A DNA stretch of 64,000 nucleotides from Eudorina sp. 2006-703-Eu-15 (GCA_003117195.1 BDSI01000206.1:1-64000), one strand, 5' to 3'. Shown: positions 1-12,827, counted from the first letter of the stretch. The notes: generated by a model not told the origin, from the sequence alone. A program made the numbers and translations.

Positions 1-3000
1 GGCGGCTGCCCAAGAAGACCGCCCTGGAGCTGCTGGGCAAGTCGCCGGAGGGGCAGGCGCTGGCGGCGGTGCTGGAGGCGCCACGGCGGGGGATGTGTCG
101 GTGTCGCAGTCCACCTCCTCCGTGGCCATGTCCAGTGAGTTGGGGTGGTGGGGGGCCCCGGGGGTGGTGGGGGAGGGCGTGGAGGGAGCGGCTTTGTTGA
201 CGTTCGGGAGGGCGTGGGTGGGAAGGAGAGGGGAGAGGTAAGGGAGGGAGAGAGAGAGAGGGAGGTAAGGGAGGGAACGAACTTCCCGGCCGGCGGGTAA
301 GCTTCTGGCGGTTTCGCCGTGTTGGTTGAGTTGTATCAATGATGGATGACGGTGGACCCCGCGGGTCGTTGACAACATGAACTACATCGGGGGGGAAGGG
401 GGAAGGGGGTCATTGATTCGGAGGGTCTCCCCCGCCCTCACCCTCTCAAAGTCGTGACCCTGCCCGCCAGCACTCAAACTCGTGACATGCCCCATGCCAG
501 GGTCCGTCCTCCCCTCCCAAGCCCACACCAGCCCTACACGAAGAACCCTCCCCACCCACCCACCCACCCACCGGCCCCTACGTCCCGTACAACCCCCCAC
601 GCACCCACCCCACCGGAAAGACCCTCCCCTCACCCCTTCCACCCCGCTCCGCCAAATACACCCCCCTGCCCCTCTCCCTCCCCTCTCCCTCTCTCCGCCC
701 GCTTTATCACGCTCCCCTCGCCCTCCCTGTTGTCCCCCTCCCTTCCCCCTTTATCTCCTTCCCCCCTTCCCCAGGCCGGCAGGGCACCCTGAACCGCCTG
801 ACCGGCCGCCTCAACCCGCTGGACTCCCTGGGGGGCAGCAGCGCACCCGGCGGCGGCGGCTCCAATCCCGACGTGCTGCTCGGCACCCCCCGCCGGCCGC
901 TGCGGGACATGGCCCACGTGGCTCGGCCGCTGCCCCGCCCCGGCTCAGCGCTGCAGGCCTTCCTGCAGCACCACCTAGAACCGCCCAAGAACCACCCCCA
1001 CCACAACCCCCACCCCCACCACCCAGGTCACGGCCGGAATCCGGCCGGGCAGGGCCACGGCCCGCACGGGCAGGGTCACGGCCCGCACGGGCAGGGCCAC
1101 GGCCCGCACGGGCAGGGCCATGGGCAGGGGGGTGAGCGGTATTCGGTCGGTGAAGGCGGAGGCGGGCAGCCGCCACTGGCGCCCGCGGCCCCCCGTCACG
1201 GCATCGGCGCGGTGTTGATCATGGCGGGCGATGAGGCGGCGCTGGCGCGGCGCGGCATCTCGCAGCGACCCGCGGGTCTGCGGCTGCGGGCGCTGGTGGA
1301 GAAGGAGGGCCACCCCCTGGAGCGGCTGCTGCAGATGGTGGCGGAGGGTGAGCGAGCGGCGCCCCCCGGGGTGTCGGTGTCGTACACACCGCCGTTCCGC
1401 CGTATAACCAACTGTGCGCCACCAACCGCTTCACAAACTGTTTCTTCACAGACCGCTCCACAGACCGCTTTAGCAAACCATTTTTACCAAAGCACTTCAC
1501 AAAGCGCTCCACAACCCGGGCGGCGGATGGCGGCAGCTGATGATGTTGTAATCCGCACGTCCTCACATCGCGCGGAGGAGCCTCGACCGCCCCGGCCCGG
1601 GGTGTGCGCGCTCGGAGTGGTCCTGGCTGTGTGTTTCACTCCACCCGCTCCCTTCCCCCGGCCCGTTCCCCCCGCCCCCTCCTCCCCGCTGTGTCCCCGG
1701 CCCCCCAGGGCTGCCCCCCTCTGCACTGGTGCTGGAGCTGGGGCCGCTGGGGCTGAGGCTGGGGGGCAACATGCCGGGGAACCTCAACCCCTTCAAGGTA
1801 GGGGGGCTGCCAGGGGCTGGGCCGGGGCAGGGGGGGCTGAGTTTGTCGGGCCAGGGGGGTCGCACCTCCCCCGCCGGGGGTTACGGGGCCGTACTACAAC
1901 CGTGGCGCCGTACGTTGTAACCCGGCCACATGGGGGGCCCCCCTCCTTCCCCCACCTCTTCCAACACCTCCCCTCGCTTTTCGTCAATCAAGACAGCGAA
2001 ACCTCCACCCCTAGTGAACCGAACCGTCGCCCTGACGACAGCAGCCCAGTTTGAAAATGTCTACCTATTTCCTATACCCCCCCCTTTTCACCCTCCCTGC
2101 ACCCTCCCTGGACTTGGTCCTCAGATCGAGGGCCCCGCGGCCATCTTCAATCCGGAGCTGACGGGGGCGGCGGAGGCGCTGGCGGAGGGGCTGGGGGGCG
2201 CGGGCGGCAGCCTGGGAGGCAGCAGCGTGGGCGGCGGCGGGCTGGGCAGCCCCGTGAGGGAGCGCAGCTCGGCGTCGGTGGGTGGGGACGGGGGCGGGGG
2301 GGAGGGGGCAAAAAAAGGGGGGTTGGGGGTTGTCCTCTTTATGGGGGATTAGGGCGGATGTGTGTGTGTGTGTGTGTCCAATTGGGGGGGGATGAAGTCA
2401 TCGGGGCCTCCGCATTCCGCTCTGAGGCTGAATATGACGGGATCATGGCGCCCGCGTGGGAGGGACGATACCGTACATTGTCGTACTGTGTCGTGCTGCG
2501 AGTGATGTCATCCGGCCGACCCCGGCCCCCCTCCCCCTGCCCCTGTCCGCCTCCCTCCACCCCCCTCCACCCCCTTTGAGCCGTCCCCCCCCCAGGGCGG
2601 CCGCAGCACCAACAATGGCAGCGCATCCCCCACCAAGGTGGACGAGCCGCTAGAGGTGCGGCTCGTGGCCACCCCTCCCCCGTGACTCCTGTGCCACGTA
2701 TCGGTTCGCCAATCCATATCCCCCGGGGGGGGCCGCTTTCCCACCCCGCGACTACATGACCGACTGCGTGTCGAATATGATGGATGAGAGAGGAAAGCTG
2801 AGCCGCGAGTTGCATCTGTTGCGTCTTTTATTTAGCGAGGAAGGCCGCCCGATCCGAATCAGGTACCACTGTATTTACTAGAACAATCATGATGCTAACC
2901 TGCAAACAAGGATATGTGTCTTGTGTTTAGAAATGCAACCCGCCCGCCCGGCCCCCGAACCCTTCTCACCCGGCTCCTCACCCCTCCCCCCGAACCCTTC

Positions 3001-5622
3001 TCCCCCGGCTCCTCACCCCTCCCCCCGAACCCTCCCCCCCCCCAACCCTTCTCCCCGGGCCCCCCCCCTCTCTCAGCCCGACGAGGACGAGGAGGACCCC
3101 CTGGACTCCAGGGAGCGGCCCGAGGGCATGGACGACTCGCTGTGGATCCGGCTGCTGGAGTTCAGACAGACGCGGGCGGACCTCGAGATGGTGGGTTGGC
3201 AGTTGGCGGTTGGCAGTTGGTGGTTACTGCAGGGTCAGGGGGATTTGTGGGAGGTGGCTGGTTTCCACCCGCCCGCTTTCCACCCCCCTCTCCCACCCAC
3301 CCCCCCTTTCCTCACCCCCCCCTCCACCCCTCCCCCTTTCTCCACCCCCCTCTATCCGAGTCAGGAGGCGGAGGAGGCCTGGCGGCGGGTGTCTCTGCTG
3401 ACCGCCCAGCTGGACTGGCTGGAGGCGGAGGACGCGGAGATGGAGGCGCAGGTGGAGGAGGCGGGGGCCCGGGCTGCGGCGCTGAGGGACGGAGCCACGC
3501 GGCTGTCGCTGGACGTCAGCGTCACGTACAGACTCAAGAACGGACAGGTGGGGGGGGGAGGGGAGGGGGGGGCGGGCGCGCTGGAGAGGGTAGGGCGGGC
3601 CGGTTGGGGGCCCCGGTTGGGGGGACCAAGCGCGCCTGTCCCGGTCCCGATCCTTCATCTTCCCCCATCATGACCCTCCCTCCACCCGCCACTCCTCCTG
3701 CCGGAGGACAGCGACCTCCGTGCACGACCTCCTCCCCCCTCCCGGTTCGTTCTTCGGGTTTATTTATTTTCTCAATTTCCTCCCCCCTCCTCCCCCTCCT
3801 CCCCCCTCCTCCCCCTCCTCCCCCCTCCCTCCCCTCCCTCCCCTCCCGCAGGTGGAGCTGCCCGAGCGGCCGGGCGATGTGGTGGGCGCGGGTGATGTGC
3901 TGGCGGACGCGCTCATCCTGCACCGCAGCCGGGTGGAGGCGCTCAACGAGGAGGTGCTGTCGCGGGGGGACAGCAAGGTGAGGGGGGGCTGGGGGAGAAG
4001 GGGGGAAGGGAGGAGGCGGAGGAGGGGAGGAGGGGAGGAGGAGGGGGGGAGGAGGGGGGAGGAGGAGGGGGAGGAGGGGGAGGAGGAGGGGGGGAGGAGG
4101 GGGAAGGAGCCGAGGGGGAGGAGCCGCGGGGAGGAGGGAGCCAGCGGGGGGCGTGTGCGTGTGTTTGTCCGTGCGCAGATGAGTCCGGCGAATAACCCTG
4201 CCCCAACGGACATCACCTCACCCCACCCCATTCGACGCCACCCCTCCCCAACCCACCCACACCCACACCCAACCCAACCCCACCCCACCCGCTCCCTCCG
4301 GGCTCCCCTCCCCTCCCCCTCTCCCCCTTGCTGCAGATCGAGGTGCTGGAGGAGCTGCGGTTGATGCGGCGGCGCATCCACCTGACGCAGTGGGAGACTG
4401 GCGCGGCGGAGATCTCGGGCAGCACGCGGCGCAGCGCCTCACGGAGCTGCAGCTGCTGCACGTCACCAAGGACCTGCAGGCAGGCGGGGGGGGGCAGACG
4501 GGGGCGGCGCCTGGGGGAAATACACCCCGGATTTGCACCCTGGGTTCGGGCGGGCGGGCGGGTTTCATTTCTAAACATACCGTGATGTCTTTCTCTTTTT
4601 CCTATTCCTATTCCCTTACCCCCCAACTCCCCTCCACACACACACACACACACACCCTCCACCCCCCACCGCCACAGGCCGCCCTCCGCGACCCCACCAT
4701 CGTGGACCGAATGCACGAGGAGGACAAGCTGCTGTCTGTACGGCAGAACATCGCCAACCTCCACGTCCACAAGGTGGAGCAGCGCCGCCGCCAGCTGGCG
4801 TCGCTGCGCGCGCGCGTCGCCAGCAGCGGCACGGAGCGGGGGGAGCTTTCGGTGGCGGAGGCGGCGGCGGAGGCGGCCTTTCAAGACTCGACGCGTATGC
4901 ACGTGATGCTGAGCCACGCCAAGTCGGCGGAGGACGCCAGTCACCGCCGCCACATGCGCGCCATAGTCACCAACTCGCAGCTGCGGATGATCTCGCAGCA
5001 GCAGACCGTGGAGCTGGAGCGGCTGGCGGAGGCGCTCCGCGCCGCCCACGCGCGCAACTTCCCCGCGCTCAAGCCGCTGCTGGCGTGGACGCCGCCGGAC
5101 TACCGGCCGCCGTCGGCGGCGTCCGCCGCGATGTCGGCGGGCGGCGGCGGCGGCGGCGGCGGGCTGGGGCTGCTGCCGCCGGCGACGCCCGGGAGCCGCG
5201 GCGGCAGCCGCGCGCCGAGTCGCGGCGGCGTCGGCGTCGGCGAGATGACGACGGCGGCGGCGGCGTCGGCGGCGGGCTCGCGCCCGCCGTCGGCGCTGCC
5301 GCTGCCGGGCGTGCAGCGCGGCGCGACGGGGCTGCAGCGGAGCAGCACTGGCGGCGGCGTCGGCGGCGGCGGCAGCCGGGTCGGCACGCCGCCGTTGGGG
5401 GGCCCCCGCGGCAGTACCCCCGGCGGCGGGGTGACGCGCAGCGGCGGCGCCGGGGCGACGCTGACGCGGGCTTACGTGCTGGCCACCGGCGGCGGCGCGA
5501 CCGGCGGGATCGGGGGCGGCGGAGGCGGAGGCGGTGGTGCGGGTGGCGGCGGCGGTGGCGGTGGCGCGTCGCGGCCGGCGTCGGGGGCCAGGCCGGCGAG
5601 CAACGCCTCGCGGCGGCTGTAG
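1..5622 (+). CDS. CFAP43: CFAP43-type cilia- and flagella-associated protein, 3' part (5' end outside window)
   Basis: Exons read: <1-134, 775-1347, 1709-1797, 2125-2277, 2596-2655, 3077-3190, 3365-3547, 3852-3977, 4337-4479, 4678-5622. The C-terminal half matches what I recall of CFAP43: RPEGMDDSLW followed by a helical stretch, LKNGQVELP, then DALILHRSRVEALN, then LLHVTKDLQ, and a long coiled coil ending near ARNFPAL. A Gly/Ala/Ser-rich tail of about 190 residues follows. In Chlamydomonas, FAP43/FAP44/FAP244 form the tether/tetherhead that links the I1 inner-arm dynein motor to the doublet microtubule. Phases agree at most junctions, but exon 1 and the 4337-4479 exon each need a one-base shift. 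The intron after 4479 has no GT nearby and would be GC-AG. The related CFAP44 is the main alternative; the QVELP and VTKDLQ motifs favour CFAP43. Confidence 0.62.
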
Positions 5623-5676
5623 CACCGTCTGTTTAATGGCTGCACTTCAACCCTTGGGCTTTGAGGCGTGCGTGTG

Positions 5677-5730
5677 TGTAAAAGAGAACTGAGCCGCGAG
5701 AAGTGCGTGTGTGTGTTTTGAGAAATGTAA
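5677..5730 (+). terminator. candidate poly(A) signals of the CFAP43-type gene
   Basis: TGTAA, the usual volvocine polyadenylation signal, occurs at 5677-5681 and 5726-5730, that is 55 and 104 bases after the stop. The same stretch carries dispersed-repeat motifs also found elsewhere in the window, so the match could be incidental. Confidence 0.4.
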
Positions 5731-6095
5731 CCCGCCCCGCTTTCCGCGGATGTGGCGGGAGTAGCCTGGGGGGAGAGATGGACCGGTCGTGATGTGCGTT
5801 GCGGGCTGCGTGCCGTATACTGTGAACTATGGGCTGGGTGCCGTACTTGACTAGACACACTGTTTGCTGTGCTGTGCTGTGCTGTGCATTTTATTGCGTG
5901 AATGTGCGGGCGTGTGGTTGCGCTTAGCACCCCGCCCCCCCTGTGTGTGGTTGTGGGTTGGTCCGTGGGCAGGGCGGCAGGAGTACGTGACATGCAGTGG
6001 GCAGTGGGCAGGGGGTCCTTCGTGTGTGTGTGGGGGGTGAGGGGGTAAGTTGGTGGTGGCGGTGGTGGTGGTGCAGATGAGAGTCGTCCGGGGTT

Positions 6096-6180
6096 GGAGG
6101 AGGAGGAGGAGGAGGAGGAGGAGGAGGAGGAGGAGGAGGGGGAGGAGGAGGAGGAGGAAGGGGGGGAGGAGGAAGGGGGG
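6096..6180 (+). repeat. (GGA)n purine microsatellite
   Basis: About 85 bases of almost pure GGA/GGGGA repeats on the + strand. Similar purine or pyrimidine tracts lie in introns at 4016-4130, 10203-10461 and 10570-10675. Confidence 0.9.
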
Positions 6181-7785
6181 GGGCGGTCAAGGGAACCAAC
6201 GGACAAGCACGGGGAGAAAGGAGAGAGGGAGGGAGGGAGAGAGGGAGGGAGGGAGGCCGTTGCGGTGTGAGGGCCGCTGTGGCGAGTTGTGGGTTGCTGG
6301 GTCGACTAGTGGGGTGGGGGGGTTGGGTTGCGGAGGTGACGACTGCTTGACATGGCGTCCCTCGGTGATTGTCGAGACGGCGTGGCCTTGCAGTACGATG
6401 TAGTACATGTACTGCAGTGCATTTGTACTGCGACCGGTGCGGCGGAGCACCCGCAGGTGTCGCGAGTTTGCGACCAGCTTGAGGAGGACAGCACCCCGTG
6501 ACCCGGACGACGCAGCCGTCACTTTGGGAGGGATGGGGCGTGACGGGGGAGGGACGGGGCGGGGGCTGAACTGAGGACTAGGTATCTGGGTTTCTCGACA
6601 GGTAGTAGCACCAGCCGGGGCCCCCTGACCCAGCGCATGACGACGTGGAGTCTCCCCTTCCGGAGAACCCTTGCATGTTCTCGTAGTGCCCCCTCAAGTA
6701 ACGTAGCGCCCCTTACCCAGGGTCACGTGCGTGGTCGTGTGCGTGTGCGTGTGGGTGTGGGTGTGGGTGCGAAGAACAGTCGTTGAGACCGGGAAGGCGG
6801 TGGAGGGCGGCGTTGGGCCCCTTGGGGGAATTGGGGTTGGCCAGCCACCTAGCCTGTGATGCCGGGTGGTGTCGACGGCGGAAGTGGGGGGGGCACGTGC
6901 TGGAGCTGAGGTGGCCTGGGTGGCGGACGGAGAGGTAAACCGGACGAAGCGAAGTGGAGCCGGGTGGGCTCCGCAGGTGGATCGCGGCAGCGTGCACAGC
7001 GGCAGCAGCAGCAGCCACACGTCTGCTGTGTGCAGCTCTCCGAGGTCAGTTTCCGCAAGGAAGTGCAGTGTGGCTACGTGTGCCAGCAAACGATCGCTGC
7101 CCTGCAGACAAGTGTAGCTGTACAGGGATCCTCAATTTAGGAAGGCTCCTGGTAAGTGTATAACTGGCCACGCAATTGCTAGGAGAACATGAACGCATCG
7201 GCCCGTGGGGCTGCCGAAAAGGAGGTCCGCATCGTGTTGTAGCGCAGGCCTCCACGAGGTAAAACATGGAATGGTGATAAGCAGGCGACGCTAGTACGCT
7301 TGGGGATTCTTCGTTCGTCCATACCGTCGCACCGTACCCAAATTCATGCCACATGCACACAATATGCTAGGTCAGAAATTGCGTTTCCATTACATGGCAA
7401 TACTGCGAATCGGTGTCCTGTTTTTTATTTTGGTAAATCACATTGCGCGTGGGGCAGCGTACACTTGCAGCCTCTACGTGAGTGGACTTCCAACCACAGC
7501 CTTGCATCGTGCGTGCTATCTAATCTTGGAATAAACTTGTACTTTTCCTTGTACTCTGACGTAGCCGAAAACCCAATGACAGGTTGACAGGTACCTGTTG
7601 TGGATAGTGCAGCAAGTGGTGCAAGCAATTTATCGCTCCGCAACCGTCCAGCCGCGTTCAATTTCACGCAAGCGCCAAGCTGAAGGCTGAATTATCAACC
7701 GCGCGCCTGCCTGCGCAGCTCGATCGTCAGGGCGTCGTCAACATATATTTAATTCCGTCACTGCGCCTCCTCCCCTCGGCCGGTG

Positions 7786-10700
7786 ATGGCGTCAGCGCTA
7801 CCGCTCCGCATCGCTGGACCTGATGGAAATATTTCCGGCATTACATCTCGCGGCCGCTCGGTGCGGCGGCCCCCGACCAGGCCCCAGCTCACGGGATGGC
7901 GGTACCTGAGCCCGGCCTGGTTCCCCAAACCCCAACCCGCGGCCACTTCGCCCACCCAGATCTCTCGGACGCCGCCAGCTCCTCCACTTTCCGTCACCGC
8001 CGCAACTGCCCTGCGACCCATCTGCGACGCCGCCGCTACCACCGCCGCAGCGCCCTCCCGCCGCAGCGCCCTCCTCCACCTCAGCAGCCGACTCAGGTCG
8101 TCGCCCTCCGCGCCCTCCCTGCGGGTGCCCCGCGGCATCACCACCATCAGCACCATCAGCACCCTCAGCATCACTGCCACCACCACCACCACCAACCCCC
8201 GAGGACGCGTCCTGGATCGAATCCGGCCCGCCGTGTCCCCCGGAACGGAGCGCCGTACTTCTGCTGGTTCCGGAGCGGCCACCGCGCCCAACCCCGCCGC
8301 GCGGCCCGGCGACGGCGACGGCGGCGGCGACGCGGGGGCCGACTACGCCGCTACCGCTGACGGCGGCGTCATGGACAACTCCTCGATCGTTTCCATGGAC
8401 TGGAATGACTGGATGACGTCATCATCATCCTCCTCCTCCACCGACGGCGCTGAGAGCGGGTTGTCGGGCGCGGACGAGATTCTCACGGCGGGCGCGGACG
8501 GCGGCGTTGTCGCTGCGGGCCCCGGCGGCGGAGCCGGCGGCGGCGGCGGCGGCGGAGCCGCCGCCGCCGCCGCCGCCGGCACGGCGACGAGCGGCGCGCC
8601 GGCGATGACCATCGGCGCCGCCTCCACGACGGTTCGGATCGCGTTCTTCGCCGTCGCGGCGTCGTTCGACCGGAAGCAGCTGGAGTTGCGGCTGCGGGCG
8701 GCGTACGGCAATCACGCTGTACGGAAGTACCCCGACGTGATCCACTGCCAGCTCAGCCGTGGGCGGGAGGGCCAGCCGGGTAGGTGGGTGGGCGGGTGAC
8801 CCGCCTGTCCCTCTTGGACAGCTCTAGACGTCGGGAGTTGCCTTCACCAGATGTGGATTATGTTTTAGGTATCATTTTATTATTTATATACAAGTTAGAT
8901 GCAAATTTGATGTAGATGTACTACGGTTGATAAAATCTGGCGCCCTTTGCCGATCTGTCTGTCTGTTGCGTAACCCAATGGTTGGGCCGCAAGGGCGGCA
9001 GAAGTGATTGATGGATGATGGGTAGCGGCGCGGCGCGGCGTGCAAGCAGTACGGTGCAGTGCCTGATCTGTACTGCACTATCTGTACGACACCGTACATG
9101 ACGGCGCATCGCCGCGCCGCAGGTACGGACGTGTTCTTCTTCGACTACGGCGTGGTGGCCTGCTGGGGCCTGTCCCCCGAGGCGGAGCGCGACCTGATCC
9201 GTAACCTCGCCGTACAATGTGCCGTACAGCCGTTGGACGAGCGTGACCAGGAGCGCGACGTGTTCCGGTGCACCTTCACCAACACCCCGCTGGAGGGTGT
9301 CGTACAGCATCTGGAGGGGCCCCGCGCCGAAGATGCCGCGGCGGCGGCGGCGGCGCCGCCGCCGCCACCGCCGCCCGCTCCGGCGCCGCCGCCGCCGCCG
9401 GCAACGGTCAACGACGTGCTTGGGTCCGTAGTAGACGTGGACGGCAGCGGCAGCAGCCTGAGCAGCGTCAGCGGTACGGTCAGCTCGCGACGGAACACCC
9501 GACGGGCTGAGCGCAGCAGCGGCGCCGTCGCGGCCGTCGCCGCCGCCACGCCGCTGGCGCCGCCGCCCCCGCCGCCGCCGCCGCCCCCGCCCCCGCCGGC
9601 GCCGGTGCTGGGGCCTTATTCCGTCCTGTCCTTTCCGCCCAAGGTGGGACACCGTGCCACAGGCACGGGATGTGGTGCATGAGCCGTACTCGTGTCGTAC
9701 ACGTCGCGTCTTCGTCTCCGCCCGCATCCTCAAACACACCTCTCCCTCCCCTCCCTCCAGTTTCAATTTGTCTAACAATTTGTCTGCCAATTTCCCATAC
9801 TCCCCATCCCCCCAATGTCCTCCGTACCCTCCCTCCCTCCCTCCCTGGATGGATCCAGATCTCGGATGACACGGTGCTGCTCCACGTGCGCCACTGCGAC
9901 GACGTGGCCACCCTGCTCGCCGTCAGCTACGCCCTGGCGCAGTCGACCAAGTTGTCCGCGTTTGAAAAGGTACTGGCATACCTTTTTGTGTATGTGAAGG
10001 GGAGTGGGGAGGGGGCTAAGGGCAACGGGCTGGGGGAGTGAGGGCGGCGTGGGGGATGGGGCGGCGGTGGTCGGGCGGTCTCAAGGGTTTTGTTCGTGGG
10101 GGAGGAGGAGGCGGGATGTGGGTCGACCCGACCCGACCCGACCCGATCCGATCCACCGCACTTCTCTCCCTCACGTCGCACCCCCTCCGCACCGCGCCCA
10201 CCACTCTTCTCTCCCTCTCCCTCTCCCTCCCGCCTTCCTCCGCACCGCCTCTCCTCCCCTCCCCCCTCTCCTCCCCTCCCCCCTCTCCTCCCCTCGACCC
10301 TCCCCCCTCCCCCCTCTCCTCCCCTCCCCCCTCCCCCCTCTCCCCCCTCTCCTCCCCTCCCCCTCTCCTCCCCTCCCCCTCCCCCCTCTCCTCCCCCCTC
10401 TCCTCCCCTCCCCCCTCTCCTCCCCTCCCCCCTCTCCCCCCTCTCCTCCCCTCCCCCCTCCAGGCAGTGGAGGCTATCGTGAGGGACACCCAGGGGCTGC
10501 CAGAGGCGCTGGCGGAGGAGGGCGAGGTGCACCTGTCGGGCAAGGAAATCGGCCGACTGATCGGGAAGGTGAGGGGAGGGGGGAGGGGGAGGAGGAGGGA
10601 GGGGGAGGGGGAGGAGGAGGAGGGAGATGGGAGGAGGAGGAGGAGGAGGAGGAGGAGGGGGAGGGGGAGGAGGGGTATAGGAAATTGGTAGGAGGAGGAC

Positions 10701-12225
10701 GGGGAGGAGCTGCTGCTGCTGCTGCTGCTGCGATGGCGGTGGCGGCGCGGCGGCGGTGACAAAGCTGGGGAGCTTCGGTGTGTTTCCCGCCTCCCATCCG
10801 CCTCCCATCCGCCTCCCATCCGCCTCCCATCCGCCTTCCATCCGCCTCCCATCCGGAATCTGTTCCCACTTTTGACACTTCCAGGATGGAGGTATCCGCT
10901 ACTGCTGTTACTACTGAGCTACCTGTACAGATGAATGCATGCCATTACTGCCACTACTGCTGCTGCTACTGCCGCAGGTGTTTGTGCTCAAGCGCTCGGT
11001 GAACCTGCTGGGGAGCGTGGCGGGGACCCCAGAGTGAGTGGGAGGGTGGGTGGGGGTGTGGGTGAGGGGTTGTGTGTGGGGGTGAGGAGGCCCTGTGGGT
11101 GTGGGTGTGTTGGGGGGGGGGTACAGGAAATGGGGGCGGGGGTGGGGGTGGGGGTATAGGAAATCGGTAGACATATTCAAACTGCGCTGCTGCCAGCGCA
11201 AAGGTCCGGTGAAGAATCAACTGTACCAGGATCTCCAGGCGGGGCTGGGTGACGGGGGTGGGGGTGAGTAGAGCAGCAGAGTCATCGTCTGGCGGGCAGA
11301 CAGACAGCGAGACAGACAGACAGGCGGGCGGGCGGGCGGCACCAGCCCGCCCTTCGACCTCCTCCCACCTACTCCGCTACTCGCGGACATGTTGTGGCTC
11401 GACCAGTTCGCGCCCACCCACCCGCACCCGCACCCGCACCCGCACCCGCACCCGCAGCTTCCCCCTCTTCCCCGATATCCTGTCTCCTCCCCTCCCCACG
11501 CCTTCCCCTCCCCTCCCCACTCCCTCCCCTCCATGTCCGGGTCGGGGCTGTCGGTGCAGGTTCTTCTGGTACGCCCCCGACCAGTTGCAGGTGCGTCAGG
11601 GCGGAGCCCCCGGGGGGTGGGGGTGGGGGTGACTTGCTCTGCATCTCCGCCCCTCTTTCCCTTGTTTGTCGAGCTGGAGGGGCGGGGGCCCGGTGGAAGG
11701 GGAGGGGGATGAATGTGTTTGCACAGACACACATGTACGCAAATACGGTGTCGTCCGTATGCGAATCAGATTACCGTTACCGTTAGATTAGATTGCACGA
11801 GCCCGACTCTAGCGGGCGCTTGAAGGCGGACACTGATGATGAGGAGGAGGCGGCCGTGGAGCAGGGCCGAGGAGGGCCGTCCCGGGGTGGTGGCGCTGGA
11901 GCCTCTCTGACTGGGCCATCGCCCTTTCCTGACGCAACCCCTGAACCAGCCCCATCAGTGCCGCGGATCAGACCCGTGGGTCCCTGTCCCCCGGCTGACT
12001 TCCCTCCTCCGCCCCTCGCCTCCTCCCTCCCCCCTGGCCCCCCCCAGTCGCTGTACACGCGCATCACGCAGTACGTCGAACTGAATGAGCGGGTGGAGCA
12101 GCTCAACGGCCGCTTCTCCGTGCTGCAGGTGGGGGTGGGGTGGGTGGGGTTGCAGGTGGGGGTGCAGGTTTCGCTGTCTTGATCGACAAGTGAGAGAGGG
12201 TGCTGCCTGCCTGTCTGTCTGCCTA

Positions 12226-12264
<39 letters not shown>

Positions 12265-12765
12265 GCCTGTCTGACGGAGCAGGTGGGTGGGTGAGGGGGT
12301 GAGAGGGGTGGAGGCTGCACTCAACCCTTGGAAAGGGGTGGAGCGACGACAGAGCGGTACCTGGGTGGGACTGGGTCATGTACCCCCATTTTCCCCCCAT
12401 ATCCACTTTGCACATCCCACGGCCCCCCTCCCCTGACCCCTATCCATATGTTTACCAATCTCCTTATACCCTCCTTCTCCCCTCCCACGGTTCTGGGTCC
12501 CGCTTACTCTTTTCAATCCCCTCCCCCTCTCCCACTCTCCCCCCAATGTCCCCTACCCTCCTTCTCCCCTCCCTCCCCCCCTCCCCTCCCCGGCACACCC
12601 CCACCCCCGCAGGAGCTCCTCGAGCTGCTCCGCGCCCAGGAGGAGGACCGCCACGGCACCCGTCTGGAGCTGGTGGTGATCTGGTTGATCGTGGTGGAGG
12701 TGGTGCTGGGCGTGTTTGAACTGCTGGAGCTGTTCGGGGTCATAGGGCCCAAACACGGATTCTGA
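7786..12765 (+). CDS. RMND1/RMD1-type protein (DUF155, YagE family)
   Basis: Eight exons: 7786-8779, 9123-9643, 9859-9969, 10464-10568, 10978-11033, 11560-11590, 12048-12128, 12613-12765; all phases agree and give about 683 residues. Family marks are GTDVFFFDYGVVACWG opening the domain, SYALAQSTKLSAFEK, the LKRSVNLLGS helix, TPEFFWYAPDQL, YVELNERVEQLN and a C-terminal hydrophobic segment LVVIWLIVVEVVLGVFELL, the single membrane anchor usual for this family. Fungal RMD1 and animal RMND1 work in meiotic division or in mitochondrial translation; membrane location in the alga is inferred. The first 330 residues are Ser/Thr/Pro/Gly-rich and unconserved, and a Pro/Ala insert splits the domain in exon 2. 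The ATG at 7786 opens the frame; a later in-frame ATG at 8371 is an alternative start. Confidence 0.82.
10203..10461 (+). repeat. pyrimidine-rich CTCCTCCCCTCCC minisatellite in intron
   Basis: Degenerate tandem units of CTCCCCCCTCTCCTCCC fill the end of intron 3 of the RMND1-like gene and run straight into its CAG acceptor at 10461-10463. The + strand is almost pure C/T for about 260 bases. Confidence 0.9.
12206..12276 (+). repeat. (CTGT)n microsatellite in intron
   Basis: CTGTCTGT units with a few substitutions, in the last intron of the RMND1-like gene. Confidence 0.95.
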
Positions 12766-12783
12766 TGAAGGAACGGACGGACA

Positions 12784-12827
<44 letters not shown>

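Larger units (their letters stand above)
5623..7785. other. intergenic region between CFAP43-type and RMND1-like genes
   Basis: No convincing exon was found on either strand. It holds the CFAP43 3' region, a purine (GGA)n tract, a GTAC-rich stretch at 6395-6425, a GT-rich stretch at 6725-6770 and an AT-richer 0.65 kb (7100-7760) just upstream of the next gene. TATATTTAA at 7744-7752 is a possible TATA-like element 34 bases before the ATG at 7786. Confidence 0.5.

Noticed and set aside
5100..5622. Minus-strand open frames opposite the Gly-rich CFAP43 tail
   Set aside because: They are shadows of the GGC/GCG-rich coding strand and show only Pro/Ala/Arg composition.
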